The translations under genes and the position numbers were made by a program. A stretch of 64,000 nucleotides of DNA from Theobroma cacao (lineage: Eukaryota > Streptophyta > Magnoliopsida > Malvales > Malvaceae): NCBI RefSeq assembly GCF_000208745.1, contig NC_030851.1, positions 2,566,666 through 2,630,665 of the forward strand. The letters are read 5' to 3'. Below, one piece after another: positions 46,262-58,887 of the stretch. The notes beneath the pieces are model-generated. The model searched no databases, had not been told where the DNA came from, and saw only the letters and a list, made by a program, of their open reading frames with translations. Each line of letters starts with the position of its first letter. The first letter of the stretch is position 1.

Positions 46262-47072
46262 AAATTAACCCATATTGTGATAAAATAATGGTTCTTGTAC
46301 TTACTACCAACCAACCACAGAACCTGTTGTGTGAGTGTGAAAGATGTTTGCTCTGTTGTTGAATAGTGGGCTTTCTCTCTTTTGTTCCATTTGTTTGATA
46401 CCAATCTTCATGTATGCTCTTCTTGTTCCTCTAAAACCAAAACCGATCTGGATGAAAGAAATCTGAAACACAAGCTCAGCTAAATGGTTTCTTATTTTAG
46501 TAATTTGTACCTGTGCTTGAGATCAATGACATTCAGACAAATAATCTGGCAGACATTGGTATCGGATGGGCATGGACCATTCTCTGATTTTGCCGAAAGA
46601 GAGTCGGATATAATCACCTTTAACAGTTCAAGAAATTTTTTTTTATCAAAAAGATGGATCATTTTCATATCCTTTTTCTGACAAAAGACCCTTAAACTTT
46701 ACTGAAGAGGGACAGAAGTCGAAGAACTTAACTTTTTGAGCACTTAATTGGGCTGTGAGGAGGAAATGGGTTCCTACTAACACAGTGCTTCAGGTTTCAA
46801 TCCATTCTACTTTTGAACCTTGCACTCTGATAGAGAGTGACCTAAAAACTATGAACCACATCTATTTGGAGATGCTGACGTGGCAGATTAATTGTATGTG
46901 GATTGTCTCACCAAAAATCTCATCTTTTTTGTCCATTCGGCAAATCAGTAGCTTCCCTCTGTTGACTTTGATACTTTCCAATTCGATTTCACTTCACTTT
47001 CTACAAATCCAACCAGCAATATCTCAAATCAATTCATACAGAGAAAAACAGAGAACGAAGAAGAAGCAAAAA
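46262..47072. other. Intergenic: OMT 3' flank and GGPPS small subunit promoter
   Basis: OMT 3' UTR on the left and the leader of the GGPPS subunit on the right, with a purine-rich stretch just before the start. No gene was recognised. Confidence 0.6.
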
Positions 47073-49123
47073 ATGTTGGCTTTTTCAACAGTGATAACAT
47101 CAGGGCCAAATCTATACCTTCCAAAGAAACCCCGGAATTTTCACTTCCCAATTCGGTGCCTTTCTTCGACATCTTTATCAGCTTCGAGCCAACCATCAAA
47201 GTTGACCCAATTCGATTTAAAGACTTACTGGACTACCCTTATAGCAGAAATCAATCAGAAGCTTGAAGAAGCAATCCCGGTCAAGTACCCAGAGCAGATC
47301 TATGAAGCTATGAGGTACTCTGTTCTTGCAAAGGGTGCTAAGCGAGCCCCTCCCGTTATGTGTGTCGCCGCTTATGAACTCTTTGGTGGTAACCGACTCG
47401 CTGCTTTTCCTACAGCTTGTGCTCTTGAAATGGTTGGTCCTGTTTTTTCCTTTTATCCAACTTCCTCTGTTTTTCAGATTGTAAGTTTCTGTTAAATATG
47501 ATCCTTCTTTGGGTAAACAAGGCTTAAGAATCTGTCTAAGGATTATGGTACAAGACTTTGGTTGGATTTGTTGATTTGAAGTAAAAAAAGTCGATAATTT
47601 TTTTAGAATCTTCCTTTGCTGGTACTGCAGTAGGTTCTGTATGGAATATAGACTCCTAGTTAGTTTTTTCATGCCTTTTAATTTTAATAGAATCGAGGTT
47701 CATTTGATCGTTGTTTGCAACTAGAACTAGGATCTAATGAAACAAGTAACCTTTCCCAATGCTTTTAGGATTGTTATTTGAATAATATCAATCTCCTAAA
47801 TAACTCATGAATACTAAAATGAGAACGATTCCCAGGATTATATACAGTGATGCCCAACTCACTGTGCCGTATACTTTTAAAATTTTTGGTCCATTGAGTT
47901 CAGCCTTAATCATACTTAATTCATGAATAAATGGGATAGGACTGATCATTTTTTTTATCCAGAATTAAAGTTTGACTTTGACCTGGGAAGAGTAATCTTT
48001 CCTGAGGACTTTTTGGATTGCATTTACACAATATCATTGCCTGAACTGAGGTAAGCATCTTACTCATTCAGAGAAATACATGAAAAGAAAGAAAACACTC
48101 AGTCCTTTATCCTCAGTACAGTGTTTAAGATTCATGAGCCATGGAATTCAGACTTCAATATAACTTCATAGTTTTAGCTTTGTTTTAATATTTCATGTTG
48201 TCTTTTGCAAAGCAATTAAACATCCAAATTTGAATAGAGGCCGTGACAATAACCAATCTCTATGTTAAGATTAAGCCCTGAAGTCAAGGAGATATCTTTT
48301 GGCTGTATGGAAGTATTTATATAAAGTGAAGTTGGCTTTTACATTGTCTGTAAGTAGTTTAGAATGGATACCAGATAGTATATAATTCCAATAACTTTAT
48401 TAAAACTGCATTGGCTTAGCTGCAAGTTATAACTGAATTTCACTCTCTTTTTCACAGGTTCACACTGCTTCACTAATTCATGATGATCTTCCCTGCATGG
48501 ATGATGATCCAGTACGCAGAGGTCAACCGTCTAACCATACAATTTATGGTGTCGACATGGCAATCCTGGCTGGTGATGCACTCTTCCCTCTTGGCTTCCG
48601 CCATATTGTCTCTCAAACACCTACTGAACTTGTTCCTGAGGCACGCATCTTGCGTGTGATTGCTGAGATTGCCCGCACAGTGGGATCTGCTGGCATGGCT
48701 GCTGGGCAGTTCCTAGACCTCAAGGGTGACGCCAATTCTGTTGATTTTATTCAAGAGAAAAAATATGGTGAAATGAGTGAGTGCTCTGCAGTGTGTGGGG
48801 GTTTGTTGGCTGGTGCTGAAGATGATGAGATAGAAAGGTTGAGAAGGTATGGGAGAGCTGTTGGTGTATTGTATGAAGTGGTTAATGATGTTTTGGAGGC
48901 AAAATTGGTGGAAAAGGAGGAAACTGAGAAGAACCAAAAGAAAGGTAAAAGTTATGTGAGTATGTACGGGGTTAAGAAGGCGATGGAGGTGGCAGAAGAC
49001 CTTCAGACCAAGTCTAAGGGCGAATTGGATGGGTTTGACAAGTATGGTGAGAGTGTAGCAGCACTATATAGCTTCATAGATTATGCTTTTTATAGAGACT
49101 TCAATGTTGATGACTTGAGCTAA
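47073..49123 (+). CDS. Heterodimeric geranyl(geranyl) diphosphate synthase, small subunit type II
   Basis: Two exons, 47073..47432 and 48458..49123, giving 341 residues. A Ser-rich chloroplast transit peptide covers about residues 1-50. The prenyltransferase fold has the first Asp-rich motif intact (DDLPCMDDD, residues 129-137), but the second is NDVLE (263-267) instead of DDxxD, and the IPP-binding KRVRP region reads KRAPP. This marks a regulatory subunit of the SSU-II type (Arabidopsis At4g38460, often mislabelled geranylgeranyl reductase), which binds the catalytic GGPPS in plastids and alters output for chlorophyll, carotenoid, tocopherol or monoterpene supply. The two CxxxC motifs needed for pairing are C97-V-A-A-Y101 (second Cys replaced by Tyr) and C229-S-A-V-C233 (intact). 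The segment after 267 (EKEETEKNQKKGK) is longer than I recall in relatives. Frame and junctions fit the family. Confidence 0.9.
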
Positions 49124-50288
49124 TGATGCATTTTTTTGCATTCTGCAATTGATGAGGCGCTTAATGTTATTGAATTTAGTTGATCTTGAAATTTGCTACA
49201 ATACATCATCAGCATAGTTTGGGGAAAAAAATGAGTACACGCTGATATTTTGGAGCCCCTAGGGTACTTTGTTTGCATTTAGCTAACGCCTCATGGCCAG
49301 AGGTGTGCTTATTTCTGGCCTCTTGGCAGTTCATTTAGTTTGTTCCTCAACACTATCTTTTTGGCAGCAAAAATGCTGCAAATTGGACGTCGACAAAGAA
49401 AACAATCCGTCATTAAAGGAGTCCTGGAGTCTCTTGTTTGTTCTCCCACTTATATTCATTTGATTGAGGGCCAGTAACATGTAAGATGCTTGATACTGAT
49501 TGGTCAAAAAATATAATTACAAGCAATTGTTGTCATGAAGAGCCTGAATATATTCTTTTGTGTGTTCTTGTCAGCATGCGTGAAAGACTTGGTAAGTTGA
49601 AGACGCAATACCTAACTTCAAAGTAAAACCAAGAATATTAATAGGGAGGCATCTGTACCCATATCAGATTGGTTGAAACCAACCAGTGAATCTCCATATT
49701 TGGAGAAAATAGGGTGAAGGCAAAAAGGCCTCCTAGTCCTACGAAAGATAGTAAAGTGCCACAGCTTGTGAGCAATTTTCTTTTCATTTCTTTCTCTTTT
49801 CCTCTTACTAAACATAGAAAAGTGCAAAAGGGTCCTTGAGCAAGCCCATAAGGCCATATTGGTTAGGGCTAGATCAAGCTTTTCTCCAAGTCTGTCACGC
49901 AGGGCAGCGAGCCCCATGATGTTACATTCATTCCATTATTTCGACATGAATGATCAATTTGATTAATCAAACAGATCACTAATTTTTAACTTTCACGCTA
50001 CGTTACGTTACATTGTCTGTACTAAGAGAAAGACAGGATCCTATATTTACCCACCACCTTACATCATCCATAAAGAATTACTACTAATCTGCCATGTCAT
50101 GTTGGGGGGTCAACATCTAACATGCGCCACAGTTTGCGACGGAACCCCACTTGTTCTATCCCCCCTCCTGTCCCAACAAAATAAAGAAATCAAAACGCTA
50201 AATACTACCCAGATACCCTGATCGAATCCTTAGTCAAAAATCCCAAGAAACGAACCGAACACCAAGAAGCTGAAAGCAAATAAGGGGG
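49124..50288. other. Intergenic between GGPPS small subunit and FBL10
   Basis: 3' flank of the GGPPS subunit followed by the FBL10 promoter. A minus-strand frame at 49618..49917 resembles nothing known. No gene was annotated. Confidence 0.6.
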
Positions 50289-53200
50289 ATGGCGAGTGGG
50301 AGCGTGGAGAGCCTGGATCAGTTGCCTACGGCCCTTCTTGCTACCATCATGACAAAGCTTGATATCTCTTCCATCAGCTCATTGGCTGTCACATGCAGGA
50401 ATTTCAATTCCTGTGCTTCCCATATCCTCTCCTTTCTACCCAATTTCCATATCCTTGTAAGTATAATCGTCCTTGTTTGCATCAAATTTTGGAACTCACG
50501 CTGTTTTTTTTTTGTTGCTTTCTCTTTACTTGGTGAAAGAAATTGTTGATGTTTGTTTTGGATGCTGCGGAAAGTGAAAGGGAAAAACTTCAAATTCCCT
50601 CAGTTGTTTATTCTTGATTTGGGGTTGGAATGGCAGAAATGTATTGACTTTTTACATTATTTTGGTTCCCATTCCTCCACGAACAAAAGAAAATCTGAAT
50701 TCGGATGTGATTTTTGGAGTTTCAAGTTAAATCATAATTGGTTTTTTTTTAACAGTGCATTGATGTAATTTGATCTTTTGGCAGGATATTTCGCCATCAA
50801 TGGAATTGATCAAGCCACTATTGCCACCAAATCCATACCTTAAAAGCTTAAAGCTTGATTGTGGTCTGCTTAATGATTCATCAGTTGAGCTTTTACTTCG
50901 ACCTTCTTTGCAGGAACTTTGCTTACACAATTGTGCAGATTTTAGTGGAAAACTACTCTCTGAGATTGGATTACGATGCAAGGACGTAAGGTAGATATCT
51001 TCTTTTGAATTAAGAGTGCATATCACTTTTCATAGTGTTTTTACAGATACTTTTTCTGTGTTAGATTTGTTGGGAAAGTATTGATGATAGATTTATGATG
51101 ATGGTTTTGTTACCACTTACAAAGATGTTGTCATTAGCTTTATATGTTAAATTTCATTCAGGTCTCTCTACTTGGGTTCAGTGGCTGAGAAAAGGGGCCG
51201 GGCAGTACATATTTCTGACCTGGAGGAGTTACTCAGGGGTTGCACCCAATTAGAAGTAAGGCTTATTTGTGAAAGTAATGAATGAAAAAAATGTGTAAAA
51301 AATTAGTCGAAGATCCAAGGAAATTTTTGGTAATACATTAAGCATAAAGATGGAACCGGTTAGCTATATTGATTCATTTTCAAAGAGAGGAGGAATTGAT
51401 ATATTTTCAAAGGACCCAGAGTTTCTAGTTTTTGGACATATACTATTATGGTCTCTTTTTTCTATGTTTGTGCCTTGATATAAAAGTGAGTTTTAGTCCC
51501 CTTCAAGGGTTAGCCCTGGACTGAGAGCTAGGGCATGAAATGCTTGGCATTTTCAAAAAATACTTTACACTATTCTCAAGTTACAGATTAATATTCACCA
51601 AAATCATTATAATCATCTTCTGATTCCTTGCTGAATTCATATCATTCAATGGTACTACAGGATATATTTGAATAGATGGAAATGCCAATTTATACTTTCT
51701 AATGGGATGAATTTGTATCACTTGTATGGAAGGGTTTCATATTTGAAGTGTAATATATTACTTGTATGAATTTGTATCACTTGTATGGGATGAATTCATC
51801 TAGTTGAGTGAGTGGAAATATTCATCTAGTTCATACATTTACTGGGATTGGTAAATTAGCTTTCTTATTGGCCATTCTGATAATCAATTGTTTATTGGCA
51901 TCATACCAAACTGTCTATGTTTCATGTACAAAACTTATCCTGAATACTGGCGGACTTTTGAATTTATATTCTTCTTGTTACTTGATGTACATTTCTCATG
52001 CATAAACTACATCTGTGTCATTTTGGAATGATCCAACACAGGCCACCTGACATTCATTCATTTTTCTCCTGGATTCTATGGCAGGCACTGAATCTGATGT
52101 TTGACATATCACTATTTCTTCGTCATAACTTTGCTAGGGTTTGGGCTTTAGCTTCAGAAAAGCTCTCTTCTCTTGAGATTGGCTACATTTCTTCGGTTAC
52201 AGTGACTGAATTGCTTAGCCCTAATGTTGGACCCCATCAGTGCCCAAATCAAATTCGACCATCTATATTGCCTGGCATCCAGAAATTATCGCTTTCTGTA
52301 GATTATATTACAGATACAATGGTCAGTACAATATCAAAAGGTCTCATCTTACTGACACACTTGGAACTTCGAGATGCACCCCTCATAGAACCAAGAGTTA
52401 CCTTTGATCTTACCAACTCTGGCCTTCAACAGATCAATCAGCATGGGAGATTGAAACATCTTTCTCTTGTCAGGAGCCAGGAGTTCGTCATTACTTACTT
52501 TAAGCGAGTAAATGATCTTGGGATCCTACTTATGGCTGACAAGTGTGCAAACATGGAAAGCATTTGCCTTGGTGGCTTTTGTCGTGTTACAGATACTGGT
52601 TTCAAGACAATTCTGCATTCTTGCTCAAGCCTGTACAAGCTTAAGTTGTCCCATGGATCCCAGTTGACTGATCTGGTTTTTCATGACATTGCTGCAACGT
52701 CCCTCTCTTTGACTCATGTTAGCTTGAGATGGTGTAATCTTCTAAGCAACCATGCTGTCAGGAGTTTGGTCTGCAACTTGGGTCTTAAAGTTCTTGACTT
52801 GAGAGACTGTAAAAGTCTTGGGGATGAAGCCCTACGAGCTATCAGCTCTCTCTGTAAATTGAAGATGTTATTATTGGATGGCTCTGATGTAACTGATGCA
52901 GGAATAGCATACTTAAATCGGGGAATTATCAGCTCATTGGTTTCATTATCTGTTAGAGGATGCAAGAAACTTACAGATAAATGCATCTCTGCTCTATTTG
53001 ATGGCTCTTCTAAACTGGAGTTGCAAGAGCTGGACCTATCTAATCTTCCTGGTCTCTCTGACAATGGAGTCTTAACACTTGCAAAAAGCCGGGTTCCAAT
53101 ATCTGAACTCCGAATGCGACAATGTCCACTCATAGGTGACACTTCAGTCATGGCACTAGCCTCAATGCAGGTTGAGGATGACAGAGGGCATGGTAGTAGT

Positions 53201-53530
53201 TTGCGATTGTTGGATCTTTACAACTGTGGTGGCATCACACCACTTTCATTCCGGTGGTTGAAGAAACCTTATTTTCCAAGATTGAGATGGCTTGGCGTGA
53301 CAGGGAGTGTAAATAGAGATATTGTAGATGCTTTAGCTAGAAATAGACCATACTTGCATGTTGCTTGCCATGGTGAGGAACTAGGGACTGACCTGTGGAA
53401 CGACTCAGATGGTTTATACATGCATGACTATGAGGAGATGGATGAACTTGAACAATGGCTTCAGGAAGGAGAGGGTGAGAGTGATGATGAAGAGATGGAG
53501 GATGCTGAAGATGATTTGCTGATGGAATAA
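50289..53530 (+). CDS. FBL10: F-box/LRR-repeat protein 10 (FBL10-like)
   Basis: Four exons: 50289..50456, 50785..50990, 51162..51255 and 52085..53530, total 637 residues. The F-box is at about residues 10-50 (LDQLPTALLATIMTKLDISS; VTCRNFNSC). The rest is leucine-rich repeats of the cysteine-containing F-box type (about 70-590), with ICLGGFCRVTDTGFKTILHS, LSVRGCKKLTDKCISALFDG and LDLYNCGGITPLSFRWLKKP. The Asp/Glu-rich C terminus (about 600-637, EQWLQEGEGESDDEEMEDAE) is typical of FBL10. It should act as the substrate receptor of an SCF ubiquitin ligase; the substrate is not known. The segment LGVTGSVNRDIVDALARNRP is nearly identical to Arabidopsis At2g17020 as I recall it. All junctions are GT-AG and in phase. 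Confidence 0.95.
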
Positions 53531-55430
53531 TATCTGCAAGTATATTTACATTTTAGTCTTGTAAACTACCTACCGTTGGATGAGACATTGACCCATTAGA
53601 ATCCTTTGCCTGTAATATATTACTGTGGATGTTTTATTGGTGATTTTTGCTTCCTTGCTAGTTTTCAAAATGCAGAAGGTTTTCTTTGATAGGATTCAGT
53701 GAACTAGTGCTTTTGCCCAGTGTTCATTGGTCTCCTGGATAACCGAATCTAATAGGTTTGGCTAGGACAAGCAAGGAATCATGGACTGACAGTCATAAAG
53801 CTTTGATATATTTCAGGTTATAGATTTTTCTTCTTATCATCTACAAACACAGAGTGTGAATTTGTTAGTTCTTGGACAAAAACTAATGGCCGCTCATTCC
53901 AATGGGCTGATGAATTTGTCTGTAGGCTGTGGCCTTGTTGTTCATTGGCTCATGACTGCAAACGTTTCTGTGGTGATTGTGAATTCTTGGCAATCAACGA
54001 TTTATCCCAACCCCGTAAAATTCTGTTGTCAATTTTTCCCAGGGACTAGAGACCTCTCAAGTCACATATGCCGTCTATCGCAACAATGCGGCGGCCACAG
54101 AAAGTGATGTTGTCATCTACCTTCTATGCGTCGGTGGCAATCCTCTTGGACATTGGGAGACGATTCTGTCCTGAATATACCACAGCATTCCAACCTGTAC
54201 TTCGAAAGCTGAAATGATGAAAGTGAAGGTGAGCCAGTGCAATTCTAGCATCAGTCTCAGATACGGGTCTTCTAAATTCTAATGGGGGTCAACAGAAGTA
54301 CTACAGCATGGAAAGCTGTAGTGAAAGGCCCTCTCAGCTTCAAGTCTTATCCATTTATCCTCCACGTATTGAGATTGATATTTTTGGCAAGTCCATGAAT
54401 CTGACGTGGCAGCTTTGTAAAAACTGTCTGTGGGCCTCAGCCTCAAGTTGCTTCTTCTTCATTCTTTCTAAAATTCAAGTCGAAATCTATTTTCTTGAGC
54501 TTCATTCCCTTAGTTGGATGAATCTCTACTCAAACAACATTGCCTGGTCTTGATGACCTTGGAAAAGCCACAAATTTGATAAGATGTATAATGCTCACAT
54601 TTGTAAACCCGTGACTCATCTTTACTTATCTAATATAAGATTATGTAACATTTTCTTTTATTCGAATCCATAACACATAGAAATTAAGTTTAAATTAACT
54701 TAATATTATTCTGTTATAAAATAAATAAATTTCAAAACATTTAAAAGTTAAACCCATGGTGCAGTAATGATTTTTGAATCCTTTTTCAGTCATGGAAAAA
54801 GTTTAAAACATACAGAATATATACGGTCGAATAAACACTAAATTAAACTCAATTTGCACGTAACGCAGAATTTTTAAAGGAAAGTCAAACTTAGGTTTTC
54901 CTTTTATATTCTATTTGTAATGCTTTCTTATCTTCATGCAAAGCATGTGTTACTAATTTCTAAATGATCTTTTGCCGATCTTGGAATTGAACTACCACAA
55001 CAAGACGATAATGAATATATTTATTTGAAATAATGCAATTAGTTGTGCCAATCATATTCTAAACACAGTGTTTCTTCACACATTATAAAAAAAATAAAAT
55101 ATTCTTCACATGCTACATGAAGATGCCTTTAAAGTTTTCTCTTTATATATATAATTTTGAGGTCATGATTATTGAATCAATATTTTGCACGTTTAGTAAC
55201 TATTTTTACAAAACAATATGAAAATAATTGAAGATTAAAATAATCCAAATCATATTTTAAATGAAGAGCATTTCGTTTTTGACGAAAATTTTGATTATAT
55301 GTATATGTGAATGGTTTACATTTTCAAATCAAAAGGTATATTTATTAAATGAATTAAGATTTTTATTTATAATCTCAAAATTTTTCTCATCTTTTAATAA
55401 TATGAAATCTATGATATTTATATATTATAC

Positions 55431-55450
55431 ATATATATATATATATATAT
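55431..55450. repeat. TA microsatellite
   Basis: Alternating A and T over 20 bases, preceded by a shorter imperfect tract. Confidence 0.9.
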
Positions 55451-56618
55451 AAAAATATTACATAAATTCTAAATTTTTAAATGAAACTAATCTTTATCGT
55501 GATTCTAAAATTTTAAATGAAAATAATCTTTATCATGAAAAGCATGTCGTGTTTAAGAATAATGACTTATTCTTGGTGTTAATTTAATTAATTTTAACGA
55601 GAACAAAAATATATAATTTTTTTTATTCACCCAAAGAATTAGGTAACTTGTCTTCATTCAATGAATTGACAAATAATGTCTAGATTCAATGTACATCTAT
55701 ACCATTTTCCCTACTCAATAAATATTATACAAAAAGAAAAATCAATCATGCAAAGAAAAGTTAGACAGTGATAATTGATATAATACCCCATCACATGGAA
55801 TGAGTTGCAAGTCCTCAGCTTTTATAAAAAAATAATAATAAAAAAACATTGGCATAATTTTACTATATGTAATTTTTAGGATAATAGTAATGGATAACTA
55901 TTTATACTAATTATTTTATATGAATTTACTTTATCATGGTTTATGATAATTTTTTACTTTTCAGTTTTCACGTTAACATCACATTAATAAAAAAAGATAA
56001 GGAATATTTTTATTAATGTTAGATCATCAATTGTTAATTTATTTGATTTAAAATAAAAATATAAAAATTTAATTAAACATAATAAAAAATAAATAATTTT
56101 ATTTAAATTTTCTTAAATACTTCCTTTAAACAAAAAAAATAATTAGGAGTTATTAATATATGCTTTGAAATTGTAAAACAATATTTTTTTTTATTTTTAA
56201 GTATTTTTTATGTAAAATTTTAAATTTGCCGTTATTGACCAATAACACTTTTCTTGCTGTTCTGAAATAAAGTGGGTGGATATTCCTCTTTATCAACATA
56301 TAAGTAAACAACACAAAAACAGACTGCGAAGACAGATAGCAGGATTGTTCTCCTCCATGTTTGGAGAAAAAGACTGGACCACAAACCTAACATACATATC
56401 CTGGATTTTTATACTGATGCAACTGCAAACAGCAAACAAAATCCTTGTCGATTTCTGTATCATTTTTCATCCTCTTCTAAGATCGGAGATGCATGCTTTA
56501 TGTTCCACGGGCATTGCCCCAACATTTCCTTTCCAAAGGAACACTAGTGTTTGCTACCTAAATATGGCTTACGGCCCGACCAGCTTACTTGCAAAAATAT
56601 TATTATTGACGTAAATCC

Positions 56619-56638
56619 ATATATATATATATATATAA
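56619..56638. repeat. TA microsatellite
   Basis: Alternating A and T over about 20 bases after GTAAATCC. Confidence 0.9.
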
Positions 56639-57779
56639 TAAATTTATTTATTCATTCAAACTTTTAATTTTTATTACATTCAAATGAATTTTTAAATTTA
56701 ATAAAAATTTATCCTTCATCAAATTTAATATTAATAGACTTTTTTTCTTCACACAACACATTATTTGGTTAGGTAAAATGACTTTAAAATACAATGCATT
56801 TAGTCAGTCAGTTATTACGTACCACATTAATTCGTCAGATCATATGTCATGTAATAAAAATGATTGAGTTTTTTTCATTAAAAGTTTATTTAGATTTAAA
56901 TTAAAATTTAAAAATTCATTTAAATATCAATAAATATGAAAATTTTAATTAAATAACATTATCTTTCAAAGTAACACATCCCCACGTACTTGTAGAATTG
57001 TAAATCCACGTCTAACTATTAAAGCAACCTCCCTGCATTTGACAAATATATACTTTTAAAATACTGAAAAGATAACTTTTTTTATTCTATTTGTTGTGTG
57101 ATAATAATGTCTTTATTTTATTGTGCCTGCATCTTCAAAACTTGACATTACCAACTATATAACTGCTAAATTAATTAGGCTACAAACTAGAAATGCTCAA
57201 TTCCGTTGTTCTCTTTTACGTTCTTCTCATGATAAAAGGCTAAAATCGGTCCTTTGTCAAAAAATTAATTAATGAAAAGAAATGGTGTTATGCCCTTAAG
57301 TTAGGCTGGCAAGCTGTCAACTTGGATTCCTTTTCCGATCAGGCTGACACCCATATACTTATCTACACGTAGGTTTATCTGACAACTGGGTCCCATTAAT
57401 GCTCACTGAGGTGGGTGATTCATGCTTCTTAATCCAAACTCCAAACACATTAAAAAAAGAAACCAGGCCATCTGCATCATCCAGATCAGCATCCCATCGG
57501 GTCCCACATGTTCAAATTATTTTGCCCGCTAAATAACTTCACCCATTTTTTCCTCCCACCTTCTAAGCAGAAAAGGGTTCCAGCATAACATTTATTAGAC
57601 TATGACCCGTGCGTTGCACGCGGATCTTTTTCTATTTATTGTTTTATTTTTTTATGCCTTTCACGTGGTTAAATGAGAAATTTTTTTTGAATTTTCTTTT
57701 TATATATGTTATAGATTATTGCTGTGATCTAAATATGAAACAATTAAACATGTTTTTTTTTTTTTTCCTTGTTATCGTC

Positions 57780-58080
57780 AAACCAGCTATCCCGGCGGCG
57801 ACCACTCGCCGCTTCGCTGGCGATGTCCGTCACGTTCTTTTACCTCGTTAACCTCAACCTGACCTTTGGAGACCCCTAAAGGTCACTTTGCCACGTCAAC
57901 CTTTCGTAATCTTCCACTGGCCATCCATGTCACCAAATCTGACCCAAACTCGGATTATTCCCTACATAGATTAGGATCGTCTGCATGCTTGTCCAAGTCA
58001 ACTTCCCCCTTTCCTCCTCTCTCCTCGAGCCACGTGCACGTACGAATTCGAGTCCCCTCTTCCCACACCACGTGATTATC
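57780..58080. promoter_or_regulatory. GC-richer block with two G-boxes in the AT-rich spacer
   Basis: Base composition changes sharply, with CCCGGCGGCGACCACTCGCC near 57791. CACGTG occurs at 58031..58036 and 58069..58074. Stretches of CTCC-type pyrimidine sequence surround them. An open frame of 69 codons (57866..58075) has no family resemblance. It could be a distal control region or the promoter of an unseen transcript. Confidence 0.3.
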
Positions 58081-58887
58081 TATCCTGCAAATTAATCTTA
58101 ATAATAATAATTAGCAACTAATCTCATTTTCCTGATTTAAGCTGTCTTTGTTTCCCACATCCCCGTGAATAAGGGCCTGCGCCGATTGGTTACTTAACTT
58201 AATTATAAACAAAGACTTTGAGAAAAATATCTTGATTATGTGTTAAAAAACATTAGATACAAAAAAACGTGAATTATATTGCTCGTCAGATTCTTATTGT
58301 GTCGATAATAATTTTTAATCAATTGTACAAGTCAATTATATTAATCAACTTGATCAACCGATTCACGATTTTTGTGTCGTTAAGTCTAATATTATTTATT
58401 TAAATTAACTAACCGATGGAAAGTTGACATGAAACTTTTTGCTTACAGTCTAACTAGTAATGAGCGTTGCCGTAGGTGGTCTATTAAGAACCAGGGATGG
58501 ATAATGTGATCCGATGAACTAAGTTAGAACAGGTGGCGAAGTGATACCTAAAGAAGCCAAAAGAATGATGGTGACGAAGCAGGTGTTTGGTGGATCGTAG
58601 TGGGATTGTATTGCCGGTGATAGGTTGCATACACTGGGGACAATAGTCCACGTTTCCATCCATTATTATTGTTGTACGAAATATATGTATATCATGTTCT
58701 TATCATTCACGTTCATTTCTCAACCTCACAAGCCAGCATCACATCACCTACAAAGAGAACCTTTTTGTTGTTATATTTCTTCATTTTTTTCCCAACCTTT
58801 TTATCTCTCAGCAAAAATTCACATATTTCATGTGAGGTAATTATATTTACCTAATTATCTCTTTTCTTAAAAAGTATTTATTATTAC

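Noticed and set aside
47073..49123. Catalytic GGPPS or geranylgeranyl reductase
   Set aside because: The second Asp-rich motif is degraded and the KRVRP region is changed. No reductase fold is present; that name is a common annotation error for SSU-II.
53856..54553. Plus-strand frames after FBL10
   Set aside because: No family resemblance and no conserved motifs. Treated as 3' flank of FBL10.
56276..56614. 112-codon frame in the AT-rich spacer
   Set aside because: No recognised domain, irregular composition and no exon signals.
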